A stretch of DNA of 60,551 bases from Hymenobacter montanus (GCF_014699115.1 NZ_JACXAD010000031.1:1-60551); one strand, 5' to 3'. Counted from the first letter of the stretch, positions 42,788 through 52,863 are shown. Notes: a model not told the origin generated them from the letters alone. Made by a program: numbers and translations.

Positions 42788-44617
42788 TTAAGACCGGGCG
42801 GTGAGCTGCGGCGCGGAGGGCGCGTCGTTGGCGGCAAAATAGTTCTGCAGCACTTTGGCCTTGGCTTTGCCCACTTCGGCGATTAGCTCGGCTTCGGTGA
42901 GCTCCCGGATTTTTTTAACCGACTTAAACTTGTTCAGCAGCTTCTCGGCCGTGATGGGACCAAGTCCCTTGACATCGGTCAGTTCGGTTTTAAGGGTGGC
43001 GGCGTCGCGGCGGGAGCGGTGAAAAGTGATGCCGAAGCGGTGCACTTCGTCGCGCATGCGTTGGAACAGGCGCAGGGACTCGCTCTTCTTATCGATGTAA
43101 AGCGGGAGCGGGTCGTTGGGAACGTAGATTTCCTCGAGACGCTTGGCGATGCCAATGACGGGAATCTGCCCCCACAGGTTGAGGTCCTTCAGGGCCTTGA
43201 CGGCCATGCTGAGCTGGCCCTTGCCGCCGTCGACAATGACGAGCTGCGGCAGGCTGGCTCCTTCGTCGACGAGGCGCCGGTAGCGGCGCGATACCACTTC
43301 GTACATGGAGTCAAAATCGTTGGGGCCCACCACGGTTTTGATGTGATAGTGGCGGTAGTCCTTCTTGCTGGGCTTGGCATTGCGAAAGCACACCATGGCC
43401 GCCACGGGGTTGTCGCCCTGGAAGTTCGAGTTATCAAAGCACTCAATGTGCTTGGGCAGCTCGGTAAGGCGCAGGTCCTTCTTAATGGTTTCCATGATGC
43501 GCACCTCGTTGAGGTCCTTGCTGCGATCGTTCATGCTTTCCTTCTCCTTGCGGGCGTAAAGCACGTTTTTGAGGGCCAGCTCGAGCAGCTTGCGCTTATC
43601 GCCGATCTGGGGCACCGAAACGGCAACCCCGGGTAAGGGCAGCGCCAGCGCGACGTTGGTGAGAATCTCCCGGGACTCACTCTCGAACTCCTGACGCATC
43701 TGCATCACGAGCGGGGCCAGAATTTCGGCATCTTCTTCGTCCAGCTTTTTCTGCACTTCCAACGACTGCGTCAGGATGATGGAGCCGTTCATCACCTTCA
43801 GGTAGGTGATGAAGCCGGACTTCTCGTTGCTGGCAATGGCGAAAACGTCGATGTTGGTCAGAGCGGCGTTGACGATGGTGCTCTTGGCCTGGAAGGCTTC
43901 CAGCTTATCGAGCTTAACCTTGAACTGGTGCGCCAGCTCGTACTGCATTTGCTGGGCCGCAGCCGACATCTGGTCGCGGAAGTACTGCTTAGGCACGCGC
44001 AGGTCGCCGTTGAGGATGTTCCGAATTTGCTGGATGTAGCCGTTATAGGTGGCTTCGTCCTCGTGGTTTTCGCAGGGCCCCTTGCAGTTGCCGAGGTGGT
44101 ACTCCAGGCAAACCTTAAACTTGCCCGCCGCCACGTTTTGCGGGCTCAGGTTGAAATTGCAGGTGCGCAGCGGATACAGGGCCCGGATGAGCTCCAGCAG
44201 GACGTTCAGGGCCGTGCCATTGGCGTAGGGGCCGTAGTAGCGCGAGCCGTCGTTAACCTTATTACGGGTAGGGATGAGGCGGGGGAACCGCTCGTTGGTC
44301 AGGCAAAGGTAAGGGTACGTTTTGCCGTCCTTGAGCAAAATGTTGTACTTGGGCTGGTGCTGCTTAATCAGGTTGTTTTCCAGCAAAAAGGCATCGGATT
44401 CAGAGTCCACAATGGTGAATTCGATGCGCTTGATGTTCTTGACCAGTTGCTGGGTTTTCTTATTGTGGTCCTGCTTGGTGAAGTAACTACTCACCCGCTT
44501 GCGCAGGTCGATAGCCTTGCCCACGTAAATGATGCCCTCATCGTCGAAATACTTATACACGCCGGGCTTGTGAGGCAGGGCACTGATCTGGGCTTGTAAA
44601 TAGTCTTTGGCTGCCAT
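42788..44617 (-). CDS. uvrC: Excinuclease ABC subunit C
   Basis: From the ATG at 44617 the protein is 609 residues. Order: GIY-YIG nuclease (PGVYKYFDDEGIIYVGKA, about 17-35), UVR motif region (about 205-240), the RNase H-like UvrC domain with ECFDNSNFQG and VIVDGGKGQL, and C-terminal helix-hairpin-helix motifs (VKGLGPITAEKLLNKF). UvrC makes the two incisions in nucleotide excision repair in the cytoplasm. The upstream extension of the frame has no family likeness. Single gene. Confidence 0.95.
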   Translation of the reverse strand: MAAKDYLQAQISALPHKPGVYKYFDDEGIIYVGKAIDLRKRVSSYFTKQDHNKKTQQLVKNIKRIEFTIVDSESDAFLLENNLIKQHQPKYNILLKDGKTYPYLCLTNERFPRLIPTRNKVNDGSRYYGPYANGTALNVLLELIRALYPLRTCNFNLSPQNVAAGKFKVCLEYHLGNCKGPCENHEDEATYNGYIQQIRNILNGDLRVPKQYFRDQMSAAAQQMQYELAHQFKVKLDKLEAFQAKSTIVNAALTNIDVFAIASNEKSGFITYLKVMNGSIILTQSLEVQKKLDEEDAEILAPLVMQMRQEFESESREILTNVALALPLPGVAVSVPQIGDKRKLLELALKNVLYARKEKESMNDRSKDLNEVRIMETIKKDLRLTELPKHIECFDNSNFQGDNPVAAMVCFRNAKPSKKDYRHYHIKTVVGPNDFDSMYEVVSRRYRRLVDEGASLPQLVIVDGGKGQLSMAVKALKDLNLWGQIPVIGIAKRLEEIYVPNDPLPLYIDKKSESLRLFQRMRDEVHRFGITFHRSRRDAATLKTELTDVKGLGPITAEKLLNKFKSVKKIRELTEAELIAEVGKAKAKVLQNYFAANDAPSAPQLTARS

Positions 44618-44730
44618 AGAGCACTGTTTTTGGCTAGGGTAACCGTGGTTACGCCAATGTAGGCGAGTGGTTCGGAAGTAATCGGAGGGCCCGAAGGCGC
44701 AGAGCCAGCGGTGCCGCCCGATGAGCAACA

Positions 44731-44763
44731 AAAAATGACCAGCAAAAGTCGCCGGTCATTTTT
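44731..44763 (-). terminator. Intrinsic terminator downstream of the penicillin-binding protein gene
   Basis: AAAAATGACC pairs with GGTCATTTTT around a 13-nt loop; on the minus strand a T-run follows. It lies about 200 bp after the penicillin-binding protein stop and in front of uvrC. Confidence 0.75.
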
Positions 44764-44964
44764 CAAAAAGGGTTGAGCACCAAATATCCTAACGAGAGCT
44801 GGTCGAATCAACTCCCTGCAGGTACCTGGAAATTTACCCTAGCCCTGCAGTTGCTGTACCACTGCATCCCTCGGCTGGCGCCCCCTCTCCCCCGGCTTCG
44901 CGCATAAAGCGAACTGGGGCCGGCCCCGGAGGGGTCCCGTGAGGCCACCAATCTGGGAGTGCCC

Positions 44965-47304
44965 CTAGATATCCTCTTCATCTAAATCGGTGGGTTCGCG
45001 GCTATCCAGTTTCTGGCTGTCGGGGATGGTGTCGCGCTGGCCGCCGTAGTACTTCGAGCAGTCGATTTCGATGCTGAGCGGAGCCGCGGGCTTGGGGAAG
45101 GGGGCTGTGCTGATACCAATGCTCTTATCCTTGTACACCTTCTGCATAAATAGACCGTAAAGCGGCAGGGCCAGGCGGGCGCCCTGGCCGTAGGTGCCGC
45201 TGCGGAAGTGAATGCTGCGGTCTTCGCCGCCCACCCACATGCCGCACACCAGGTCGGGAGTAATGCCCATGAACCAGGCATCGGAGTAGTTGGAGGTAGT
45301 GCCGGTTTTGGCCCCTATCTCATAAGGAAACTTGAAGCCCGTGTGCAGAATCGTGCTGGTACCCCCCGGCTCAGTGGTGCTGGCTTGCAGCATGTAGGTC
45401 ATGAGGTAAGCGGTTTCCTCGCTGAGGACTTCCCGGGTGTGGGGCACGAACTCGCGCAGCACGTTGCCATTCTTGTCCTCGATGCGGGTAACCATGATGG
45501 GGGAAGTCCAGATGCCCTTATTGACGAAGGTGCCGTAGGCCCCGCACAGCTCGTAAATGCTGCAGTCGGAGGCGCCAAACCCAATTGCGGGCACGGGGTC
45601 GATTGGGGAAGTGATGCCCAGACGTTTGGCGTAGGTAACGATGGTTTCGGGCGTGAGCTTCATGACCAGCCAGGCCGTGATGGAATTCATGGACCGGGCC
45701 AGGGCCTGCCGCAGGGTGAACACGCGGCCCGAAAACCCACCCTCGAAGTTACGGGGCGTGTAGGGAGCGCGGCCCGCCACTCCGGGGAAGGTGGTGGCGA
45801 TGTCGGGCCGGGGAAAGCATGGTGAGTAGCCTTGGTCGATGGCCGCCGTGTACACAATGGGCTTAAAGGTCGAGCCCGGCTGACGCTTGCCCTGGCGCAC
45901 GTGGTCGAACTTAAAGAACTTATAGTTGGGCCCGCCTACCCACGCCTTAATCTGGCCATTCAGGGGGTTCATGGCCATGAACCCGGCTTGCAGGTAGCGT
46001 TTGTAGTAGGCCAGCGAGTCGAGCGGCGACATCAACATTTCCTTTTCGCCCTGCCACGTAAACACCGGCATCTTATACTTTTTGCGCAGGTAGTAATTCA
46101 CCGAGTCGCGGTTGCCATCATACATGGCCATCAGCGACTTGTAGCGTTGCGTGCGGCGCATGGCGATGTTCAAAAAGTCGGGAATGACCTTGCCGTTTTC
46201 GTCGCGCCAGGGCAGCTGGCCCTTCCAGTGGGCGGTGAACCACTTCTGCTGCAAAGCCAGGTGTTCGGCCACCGACTTCTCGGCGTACTCCTGCATGCGC
46301 GAATCGATGGTGGTGTAAATTTTCAGGCCATCGGCGTACAGGTCATGGTCGGTTTCCCGGGCCCAGGCCAGCAGCGACTTGGCTACCTCGGCCCGGAAGT
46401 AGGGCGCCAGGCCCTTGTTCGGGTTTTCCACGGAGTAGCGGAGTACGATGGGCTTGGCCGTGTCCGCCGCCAGCTCGGCCTCGGTAATGTAATTCGACTT
46501 CGCCATCTGGCGCAGCACCCAGTTGCGGCGCCGCTTCGAGCGCTGCGGATAGTTAACGGGGCTGAACCGGCCCGGCGCATTCACGATGCCCACAAGCGTA
46601 GCGGCTTCGGGCGTGCTTAGCTCTTTAGGGGCTTTGTTGAAGAACGTCTTGGCCGCCGTATTGATACCGAAAGAGTTCGAGCCGTACTCGACCGTGTTGA
46701 GGTACATGCGCAGGATTTCGCGCTTGGTGTAGTTCCGCTCCAGGCGAATGGCCAGAATCCATTCTTTGGTTTTGGTGATGAGCATGCCCAGCTTGCCCGT
46801 ACCATTGAGCGAACCGTCGTTGAGGTCGTCGCGGGTGCGGAACAGCACTTTGGCGACCTGCTGGGTGAGGGTGGAGCCGCCCCCGTTGCGGTTGAACGTA
46901 AGCACGCCCACCATGGCCCGCGAGATGCTCTTCATGTCGATGCCCGAGTGTTGTTCGAAGCGCACGTCTTCGGTCGCAATAAGGGCATCAATTAAGTTTT
47001 GGGGCAGGTCTTTAAACTCGACCGGCGTCCGGTTTTCGCGGAAATACTTACCCAGCAGCACCCCATCGGCCGAGTATACTTCCGAGGCCAGCTCCGAGCG
47101 CGGATTCTCCAGCGTTTTCAGGTTGGGCATACGCCCGAACAAGTTCAGAAAGTTGCTGCTCACGGCCAGCGCAAACAGGCCCAGGCCGACGACGCCCACG
47201 ATAAACAGCAGCCACATGGTGCGGACGAAAGCCGTAAACCGCCCATTGCGGGCTGGGATGGGAGGCGTCGGCCGGGGGCGGCGCGCAGGGGAAGAGGTAG
47301 GCAT
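44965..47304 (-). CDS. Class A penicillin-binding protein (PBP1A-like)
   Basis: The 779-residue protein has a Pro/Arg-rich cytoplasmic start, one membrane helix (about 28-50), a GT51 glycosyltransferase domain (catalytic ATEDVRFEQHSG, Glu112; GGSTLTQQVAK) and a transpeptidase domain with STFK (478-481), SMN (538-540) and KTGTT (666-670). It polymerises and cross-links peptidoglycan in the periplasm. All catalytic motifs are present. It ends in an acidic tail. Its gene lies just downstream of the SprE-like gene in the same direction. Confidence 0.95.
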   Translation of the reverse strand: MPTSSPARRPRPTPPIPARNGRFTAFVRTMWLLFIVGVVGLGLFALAVSSNFLNLFGRMPNLKTLENPRSELASEVYSADGVLLGKYFRENRTPVEFKDLPQNLIDALIATEDVRFEQHSGIDMKSISRAMVGVLTFNRNGGGSTLTQQVAKVLFRTRDDLNDGSLNGTGKLGMLITKTKEWILAIRLERNYTKREILRMYLNTVEYGSNSFGINTAAKTFFNKAPKELSTPEAATLVGIVNAPGRFSPVNYPQRSKRRRNWVLRQMAKSNYITEAELAADTAKPIVLRYSVENPNKGLAPYFRAEVAKSLLAWARETDHDLYADGLKIYTTIDSRMQEYAEKSVAEHLALQQKWFTAHWKGQLPWRDENGKVIPDFLNIAMRRTQRYKSLMAMYDGNRDSVNYYLRKKYKMPVFTWQGEKEMLMSPLDSLAYYKRYLQAGFMAMNPLNGQIKAWVGGPNYKFFKFDHVRQGKRQPGSTFKPIVYTAAIDQGYSPCFPRPDIATTFPGVAGRAPYTPRNFEGGFSGRVFTLRQALARSMNSITAWLVMKLTPETIVTYAKRLGITSPIDPVPAIGFGASDCSIYELCGAYGTFVNKGIWTSPIMVTRIEDKNGNVLREFVPHTREVLSEETAYLMTYMLQASTTEPGGTSTILHTGFKFPYEIGAKTGTTSNYSDAWFMGITPDLVCGMWVGGEDRSIHFRSGTYGQGARLALPLYGLFMQKVYKDKSIGISTAPFPKPAAPLSIEIDCSKYYGGQRDTIPDSQKLDSREPTDLDEEDI

Positions 47305-47336
47305 AACGAATGACTGCGAAATGATTCCGTAAAAAT

Positions 47337-47364
47337 AAAGCCCCCAGCGTGGGCCGGAGGCTTT
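47337..47364 (-). terminator. Intrinsic terminator of the SprE/PorW-like gene
   Basis: On the minus strand AAAGCCTCC and GGGGGCTTT pair, followed by TATTTTTAC. It lies about 65 bp after the stop codon and before the penicillin-binding protein start. Confidence 0.7.
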
Positions 47365-47427
47365 CGGGTTTCGGGTGGGTGGCTCCGATCGGCTCGTTAG
47401 CGATCGGGGAGCGTGGAAACGGCAACT

Positions 47428-50400
47428 CTATTTGTACACGCGCTGATAAAAGCTCAAATACCCGGCCAGATCTCCAGTCGTTTTTAACAGCCCCAGGTTT
47501 TCGGTGCTGATGACCAGGACTTGGTAGCCGGCCCCGCGCAGGCGGGCCAGTGGCGACTGCGGACCCCGCAGCTTGATGGCATAGCTCTGGGCTATTTTGG
47601 CTCCCGCCATGGTTCCGATCACCAGCAGATTCTGGTCGGCACCAAAGGGCGCCGATTCCACTTGCAGGTTGTTGGTGCGGAAGAAGCGGTTGTTATAGGC
47701 CGCCAACTGCGTAACCAGCTCAGGCTTGGCGGGGGCCGTATTGGGGAACATGAGCACCACCGCGTGCGAGCCGCTCAACTGCGTGAGATAAGCAGTGGTT
47801 GGGGCCGCCGGAGCCGTTGGCGGCGAAGCAGCCGGGCCGGTGCCGGGATTTGTTGCGGGCGGACTGGTACCCGGACTTGTTGCGGCCGGGGCGGTTCCCG
47901 CGGATGGTTTGGGAGCAGCAGAGGCCGGTGTTCCCGGTGCGCCAGCTCCGGGCTTGGTCGTAAGCTCTGGCACCGGGCGGGCCTGTGGCGCCGTGCTGGC
48001 AGCCCCAGCTAAAGCGGTAGCCTCATTTACGGGTAATGACTCTGGCTTGTTCTTTTGGGTAGCAGGCCCTTTCGGAGCGTCCGGGGTGGCCGGCGCGGTG
48101 TTCAGGGCTTTGGCGGGCGTTTCGTTGCCGCGGTAGTAGATACGCATCCGGTTTTCTACTTCGCCCGGCCTGAAAATCGACACGACGGGCTTCTCCGTGG
48201 TGGCCAGCGCCCCGGCGATTTGCCCAGCCCCCTGCTTCTTGTAGGTCGCGGCCAGGGTCAGGGCCTGGGGTACCAGCGGACTGTCGGGATACTCCTTACA
48301 GAATGCTTCGACTGACGAGCGGGCGGTGAGCGGCGGCTGGGTGCGGATGACGAGCAGCATTTTTAAGTAAGCCACCCGGTCACTCAAATCGCTTTTGGGG
48401 TATAGCTTCTCGGTACGGGCCAGTACGCCCGAAGCCTTGGTAAAGCGCTGGTCTTTGTAATAGGTGAAAGCCGAGTCTACGCGGCTGGCAACCGCGTTGT
48501 GCAGGGCCAGCTGGTGCTCGCGGTACTGCGGATCGGCAATGAGCTTGGTGTAGATAGCGTTTGGAAACTCGCGCTGCAGGGCCGCGGCATACTGCGCCAT
48601 TTTAGCGGCGTCAGGCTTGTCCTTGTAGTAGAGATACAGCAAGTAATAAGCGTCGGGTGCGTGGTTGCCCCGCGCATACCGGGCTACCTGCTTCTCGTAG
48701 GTTTCAAAGCCTTTTTCGCGTTCCTTCAGCTGCTCTTTGTAGATGCCGGCTAACTCGTAGAGGGCCGCTTCTATCTGCGCATCCGATTCTTTAAGCTGCT
48801 CCGGAGTGAAGGGCAGCTTGCTGCGGTACTGAGCCACCAAGGCTCGTTTTTCGGCCTCGGGATCGACCGCCGCCACCGAGTCGGCGCGGCTGCTATTCGC
48901 CTGGTTGGGGCCGTTGCCCGCGGTAGCCGCAGGCGTGCCTCCGTTGGCCGGGGATTGGGGTGAGCTGGTGGCCTGGCTGTTGGTCCGCCAGTTGTCCTGC
49001 AGGGGCCGGTTGCCCCAGCGACGGCGGAAGTCGGCCCGGGCTGTTCCCAGGGCTGCCGGGTTATCGAAATACCACTTGGCCCCCGTGGCTGGGGCGGTGG
49101 GGTCAAAAGCCGTCAGGTCGGTGAGCGGGGCTGCTCCGACCTGGAAGCTCGGGGCACTGTTGGCCTGCCGCTGAGCGAGTTCAGCCGCTTTTTCGGAAGC
49201 TTTCTGCGTCGCTGCCACGCGAGCAGCCTCTTTCCGCTTGGCGGCAATTTCGGCGTCGGCGTACAAGTTCAGCTGCTGGTCCAACACGTTGGGGCTGAGC
49301 TTGGCCAGGGCCTGCAGGCTGTCCTGCGTTTCGATGATGGTGTACTGCTTGGCAAACTCCTTCAGAATGTCGCTGCGCTCCTTAATGGCGGCGTAGGTCT
49401 TGGCTTCCTTCGCCATGGTCTGCACGGTGCTGTCGTAGTAGGCGGCCGCGAGGCGGTACTTCTGCAGGTTTTCGTAGTAGATGCGGCCGGCCAGCAGGTA
49501 CGTATAGCTCTTCTGCAGCTGGTTGCTCGTAGTAGCCTTAATGGACTGCCGCAGCAGCTTCAAGGCTTCGGGGTAGTTCTTTTCGCGGTAGTTCAGCCGC
49601 GCCATCTCGTAGTAGATCTTGTCGCGGTAGTCCTTGTTCTTGGGGTCTTTCAGCAGGTCCGCGAAGGTTTTGTTCAGCCGCAGCCGGTCTTTCGGGCTCA
49701 GGTCCGACACCTGCCCCAGCATCAGCTTGGCCTGGAAATCCAGCTCGTACGGCGGGTTGCGAGCCAGGATCTGGTCGAGCTGCTCGTAGGCCTTCTTGTT
49801 TTCGCCGGCATCCTGATACAGCTGCGCCAGCACAAAGCGGGTGCGGGAGCGCTCATTCTTCAGTTTAATCAGCGGAATAGCCTTTTCCAGCTGGGGAATG
49901 GCCTTGGCCGGCTCGTCGGTGCGGATGTAATAATCGGCCCGGGTCAGAAACAGCTGGCGGGCATCTTCGGGCCGGCCGGCTTCCTTGTCCAGCAAATCCG
50001 ATACGGCCTTGGCGCTCTCAAATTCGCCGCGGGCCACGAAAGTGCGCATCAGCCCGATCAAGGCCTCGTGCTTGGCATTGGGGTCCTTGCTGGTGGAGTT
50101 GACGTACTTAAACGTGAGCGCCGCGTCGTCGAACTGCATCTGGTAGAACCGGGACCAGCCCACCAGAATGTAGGCATCGTCGGTCCAGTCGGAGCCCGGC
50201 CGGTGCTGAATCGGCATCGACGCCTTCTTAATAATATCGTTTAAGTCGGCCCGGTTGGCCCGCACCGAAGTACTGTCCAGCGTCGGAAACAGCGGCAAGG
50301 GCTGATTGTAGTCGTTCACGCGGGTGGCGTAGAGCTTGTCCTCGACGGCGTGCAGCTTCTCGCGCGCCAGGAAGTAGGCATTGTCCCGGGCGGCCACGTT

Positions 50401-50565
50401 GTTGAACGCGTGCGCAACCAGGTTTTTGTCCGACGCGCACCCGGCTGCTCCCAGCCCGAGCAGGACGACAAAAAGGGCGGGCCAGCGGTATATCAGCAGA
50501 TGTTGTGTCAAAGTCAAAGCAGAAAGTGAAGGTGACCTGGGCCGCCCGTGCAACGCCGGCGGCAA
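47428..50565 (-). CDS. SprE/PorW-type TPR lipoprotein of the type IX secretion system
   Basis: A long protein (up to 1045 residues) with a lipoprotein signal (LLGLGAAGC) followed by NLVAHAFNNVAARDNAYFLA, the SprE/PorW-like start of the mature part, then about ten tetratricopeptide-type repeats (about 130-420 and 570-760). A Pro/Ala/Gly/Thr-rich linker (about 830-930) precedes a C-terminal alpha/beta domain. All available starts are TTG; those at residues 17 or 19 of this frame (start near 50511-50517) give a more normal signal peptide. SprE/PorW is needed for type IX secretion, which fits the gldKLMN genes 5 kb away. Confidence 0.8.
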   Translation of the reverse strand: MPPALHGRPRSPSLSALTLTQHLLIYRWPALFVVLLGLGAAGCASDKNLVAHAFNNVAARDNAYFLAREKLHAVEDKLYATRVNDYNQPLPLFPTLDSTSVRANRADLNDIIKKASMPIQHRPGSDWTDDAYILVGWSRFYQMQFDDAALTFKYVNSTSKDPNAKHEALIGLMRTFVARGEFESAKAVSDLLDKEAGRPEDARQLFLTRADYYIRTDEPAKAIPQLEKAIPLIKLKNERSRTRFVLAQLYQDAGENKKAYEQLDQILARNPPYELDFQAKLMLGQVSDLSPKDRLRLNKTFADLLKDPKNKDYRDKIYYEMARLNYREKNYPEALKLLRQSIKATTSNQLQKSYTYLLAGRIYYENLQKYRLAAAYYDSTVQTMAKEAKTYAAIKERSDILKEFAKQYTIIETQDSLQALAKLSPNVLDQQLNLYADAEIAAKRKEAARVAATQKASEKAAELAQRQANSAPSFQVGAAPLTDLTAFDPTAPATGAKWYFDNPAALGTARADFRRRWGNRPLQDNWRTNSQATSSPQSPANGGTPAATAGNGPNQANSSRADSVAAVDPEAEKRALVAQYRSKLPFTPEQLKESDAQIEAALYELAGIYKEQLKEREKGFETYEKQVARYARGNHAPDAYYLLYLYYKDKPDAAKMAQYAAALQREFPNAIYTKLIADPQYREHQLALHNAVASRVDSAFTYYKDQRFTKASGVLARTEKLYPKSDLSDRVAYLKMLLVIRTQPPLTARSSVEAFCKEYPDSPLVPQALTLAATYKKQGAGQIAGALATTEKPVVSIFRPGEVENRMRIYYRGNETPAKALNTAPATPDAPKGPATQKNKPESLPVNEATALAGAASTAPQARPVPELTTKPGAGAPGTPASAAPKPSAGTAPAATSPGTSPPATNPGTGPAASPPTAPAAPTTAYLTQLSGSHAVVLMFPNTAPAKPELVTQLAAYNNRFFRTNNLQVESAPFGADQNLLVIGTMAGAKIAQSYAIKLRGPQSPLARLRGAGYQVLVISTENLGLLKTTGDLAGYLSFYQRVYK

Positions 50566-50732
50566 CCTGAAATGTTCGTTCGGGTAGCCGTTGGCTGGTG
50601 GTTAACGTAGTCAGAACCGTAAAATTACGTTTTTTCATTTCGCTCGACACGTTCCCGGGCTCGGCTGGCGCGCTTACCCGCTTTTTGCCCAGTACCTTGC
50701 CAGCCTTGTTGCGTTTCTTTGTCTCCTCAGCT

Positions 50733-50960
50733 ATGCCTCCCGCTCCCCCGAAGCCCGAAACGCCCGCCGACCAAGCCAGCAACCTGGCCAAGTATTCCGG
50801 CATTGCCTTCACGATGCTGGCCATCATCGGCCTCAGCACCTGGGTGGGCACCTGGCTCGACGCTCATTTCCACAATAAAACGCCGTGGTACACGGTCGGG
50901 CTGATGCTGCTGGGCCTGTTTGTGGCATTATACCACGTAATCCGCTCGTTGACGAAGTAG
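50733..50960 (+). CDS. AtpZ/AtpI-family small protein of the ATP synthase operon
   Basis: From the ATG at 50733 the protein is 75 residues: a Pro-rich start, then two membrane helices (about 20-40 and 50-70) with GTWLDAHFHNKTPWYTVGL between. This is the pattern of AtpZ/ATP synthase I-like proteins, which help c-ring assembly or supply Mg2+/Ca2+. It is the first gene of the operon, divergent from the SprE-like gene. The frame opens at 50598 but the extra 45 residues lie in the intergenic region. Confidence 0.8.
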   Translation: MPPAPPKPETPADQASNLAKYSGIAFTMLAIIGLSTWVGTWLDAHFHNKTPWYTVGLMLLGLFVALYHVIRSLTK

Positions 50961-50966
50961 CTCCGT

Positions 50967-51362
50967 ATGGCTCGTTTTCTGTTGCATCTGGCCTTGCTAA
51001 CGTTGGGCCTGGCCGCCCTTATCTACCTGTTAAAGCTCCAGTTTGGGCCGCCGGTGGTTCATCCCTACGCCAGCTGCGTGCTGCTGCTGCTGGCGGTACT
51101 CACGGGTGGCACCTACTACCTCACGGCCCGCGTTACGGCAGTGAAGAAAGACTATTTTATCGCGGCGTATTTCGGGGGGGTAGTCGTCCGTTTTTTAGGG
51201 TCCTTGCTGGTGCTGGGCCTCTATTTATACCGGGCTGGCGGGGTGCGCGATACCGGCACGATGAGCCTGCTGATTACCTTCTTCCTCCTGTACTTTTTAT
51301 ATGCCGGATTTGAAATCTGGGCTATCCTTAGTAACTTGCGCCCGTTTTCAAAATCAGGGTAA
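50967..51362 (+). CDS. AtpI-like membrane protein
   Basis: The 131-residue protein has four predicted membrane helices (about 5-22, 32-52, 65-88, 98-120) and begins 6 bp after the atpZ-like gene. Position before atpB and the helix pattern are those of AtpI-like/ATP synthase I proteins of Bacteroidota; sequence likeness alone is weak. It probably takes part in ATP synthase assembly in the inner membrane. Confidence 0.65.
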   Translation: MARFLLHLALLTLGLAALIYLLKLQFGPPVVHPYASCVLLLLAVLTGGTYYLTARVTAVKKDYFIAAYFGGVVVRFLGSLLVLGLYLYRAGGVRDTGTMSLLITFFLLYFLYAGFEIWAILSNLRPFSKSG

Positions 51363-51409
51363 TCGGCCCGCCGGCTCCTTCCGCCGCCGCCGCCCCTAAG
51401 TTCGCCTTA

Positions 51410-52483
51410 ATGAAGCATTTACTGCTCGCCCTCTGTTTTTTCTTCACACTGCCTTCATTTGCAGTTCAGCACGAAACGAGTGCTGCCGAAGCCACCCAGT
51501 CGGAAAATTTCGACCCCGGTAAAGTGATTATGGAGCACGTGGCCGATGAGCACGAATGGCACTTCGCCACGCTGGGCAACGAGCACACCGGTACGCACCT
51601 CACGCTGCCCTTGCCCATCATCGCCTACCAGCCCGGCAAAGGCCTGTCGGTGTTCTCCTCGAGCCAGTTTCACCACTCGGCCGATGGCACCTACAACGGC
51701 CTGAAGATCGAAGAAGGCCACCTGGTAGCCGAAGATGGCAGCAAAGTCTATGACTTCTCCATTACCAAGAACGTGGCCTCGCTCATGCTGAGCTGCCTGA
51801 TTCTGATTCTGGTGTTCCGGGCCGTGGCCAAGGGCTACCGTACCCGCCAGGGCAGTGCTCCCAAAGGAGCCCAGTCATTCTTAGAGCCGGTGGTGGTGTT
51901 CATTCGCGACGAAGTCGCCAAGAAGAGCATCGGCCCCAAGTACGAGCGCTACATGCCGTACTTGCTCACCATCTTCTTTTTCATCTGGTTCAACAACCTG
52001 CTGGGCCTGACGCCCGGCGCGGCTAACCTGAGCGGCAACATCACGGTTACGTTCATGCTGGCCGTGGCCACGCTGCTCATCACGCTGTTTAGCTCGAACA
52101 AGTACTACTGGGCCCACATCTTCCGGCCGCCGGGCGTGCCGCTGTGGTTGCTGCCCATTATCGTACCGGTCGAAATCGTGGGCATCTTCATCAAGCCCAT
52201 CTCCCTGATGGTGCGACTCTTCGCCAACATCACGGCCGGGCACATCATCATTCTAAGCTTTATCAGCCTGATCTTCCTATTCAAGTCGATAGCGGTAAGC
52301 CCGCTGTCGCTCGGGTTCGGTTTGTTCATCAGCATGCTGGAGCTGCTGGTCGCCTTGCTGCAGGCGTACATCTTCACCTTGCTGTCGGCCATGTACATCG
52401 GCGGCGCCGTGGAGGACCATCACGATGCCGACTACCAGATGGGCTACGACGACGGTTCGGAAACGACTCACGTTACCCACTAA
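51410..52483 (+). CDS. atpB: F0 ATP synthase subunit a
   Basis: The 357-residue protein has a cleavable-looking signal segment and about 120 residues of periplasmic sequence before the helices, an extension typical of Bacteroidota subunit a. The helices include FNNLLGLTPG and the essential-Arg region LMVRLFANITAGH. A His/Asp-rich tail ends it. Subunit a forms the two half-channels for protons next to the c ring. Confidence 0.95.
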   Translation: MKHLLLALCFFFTLPSFAVQHETSAAEATQSENFDPGKVIMEHVADEHEWHFATLGNEHTGTHLTLPLPIIAYQPGKGLSVFSSSQFHHSADGTYNGLKIEEGHLVAEDGSKVYDFSITKNVASLMLSCLILILVFRAVAKGYRTRQGSAPKGAQSFLEPVVVFIRDEVAKKSIGPKYERYMPYLLTIFFFIWFNNLLGLTPGAANLSGNITVTFMLAVATLLITLFSSNKYYWAHIFRPPGVPLWLLPIIVPVEIVGIFIKPISLMVRLFANITAGHIIILSFISLIFLFKSIAVSPLSLGFGLFISMLELLVALLQAYIFTLLSAMYIGGAVEDHHDADYQMGYDDGSETTHVTH

Positions 52484-52570
52484 TCCGCGCTTTTCCTGCG
52501 AACCCGCGGCGCCCCTCCCCCCAGTCGCGATTAGCTGATTTTCAATTTCTTTTTTCCTTTTTCCAAATTT

Positions 52571-52843
52571 ATGCTTCTCTCTTTGTTCTTGCAGGCTGTT
52601 GCCGCTGTCGCCGGAAACGGTAATAACCTCGCTGTAATGGGTGCCTGTATTGGTGCTGGCCTCGTTGCCCTGGGCGCGGGGGTTGGTATCGGCCGTATTG
52701 GTGGTAGCGCCATGGACGCCATTGGCCGTCAGCCCGATGCTTCGGGTAAAATTCAGACGGTAATGCTGATTGCCGCCGCTCTTATCGAAGGTCTGGCGCT
52801 GTTCGCGGTGGTTGTCTGCCTGCTGGTGAGCTTCAAACTGTAG
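52571..52843 (+). CDS. atpE: F0 ATP synthase subunit c
   Basis: The 90-residue protein is a two-helix hairpin. The ion-binding carboxylate is Glu73 in IEGLALF, and the polar loop is GRQPDASGK. No glutamine/serine set typical of Na+-binding rings is seen, so protons are the likely ion. Several copies form the rotor ring. A GC-rich hairpin follows the gene. Confidence 0.95.
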   Translation: MLLSLFLQAVAAVAGNGNNLAVMGACIGAGLVALGAGVGIGRIGGSAMDAIGRQPDASGKIQTVMLIAAALIEGLALFAVVVCLLVSFKL

Positions 52844-52863
52844 AAGTAGCCGCTACAAGTTCG

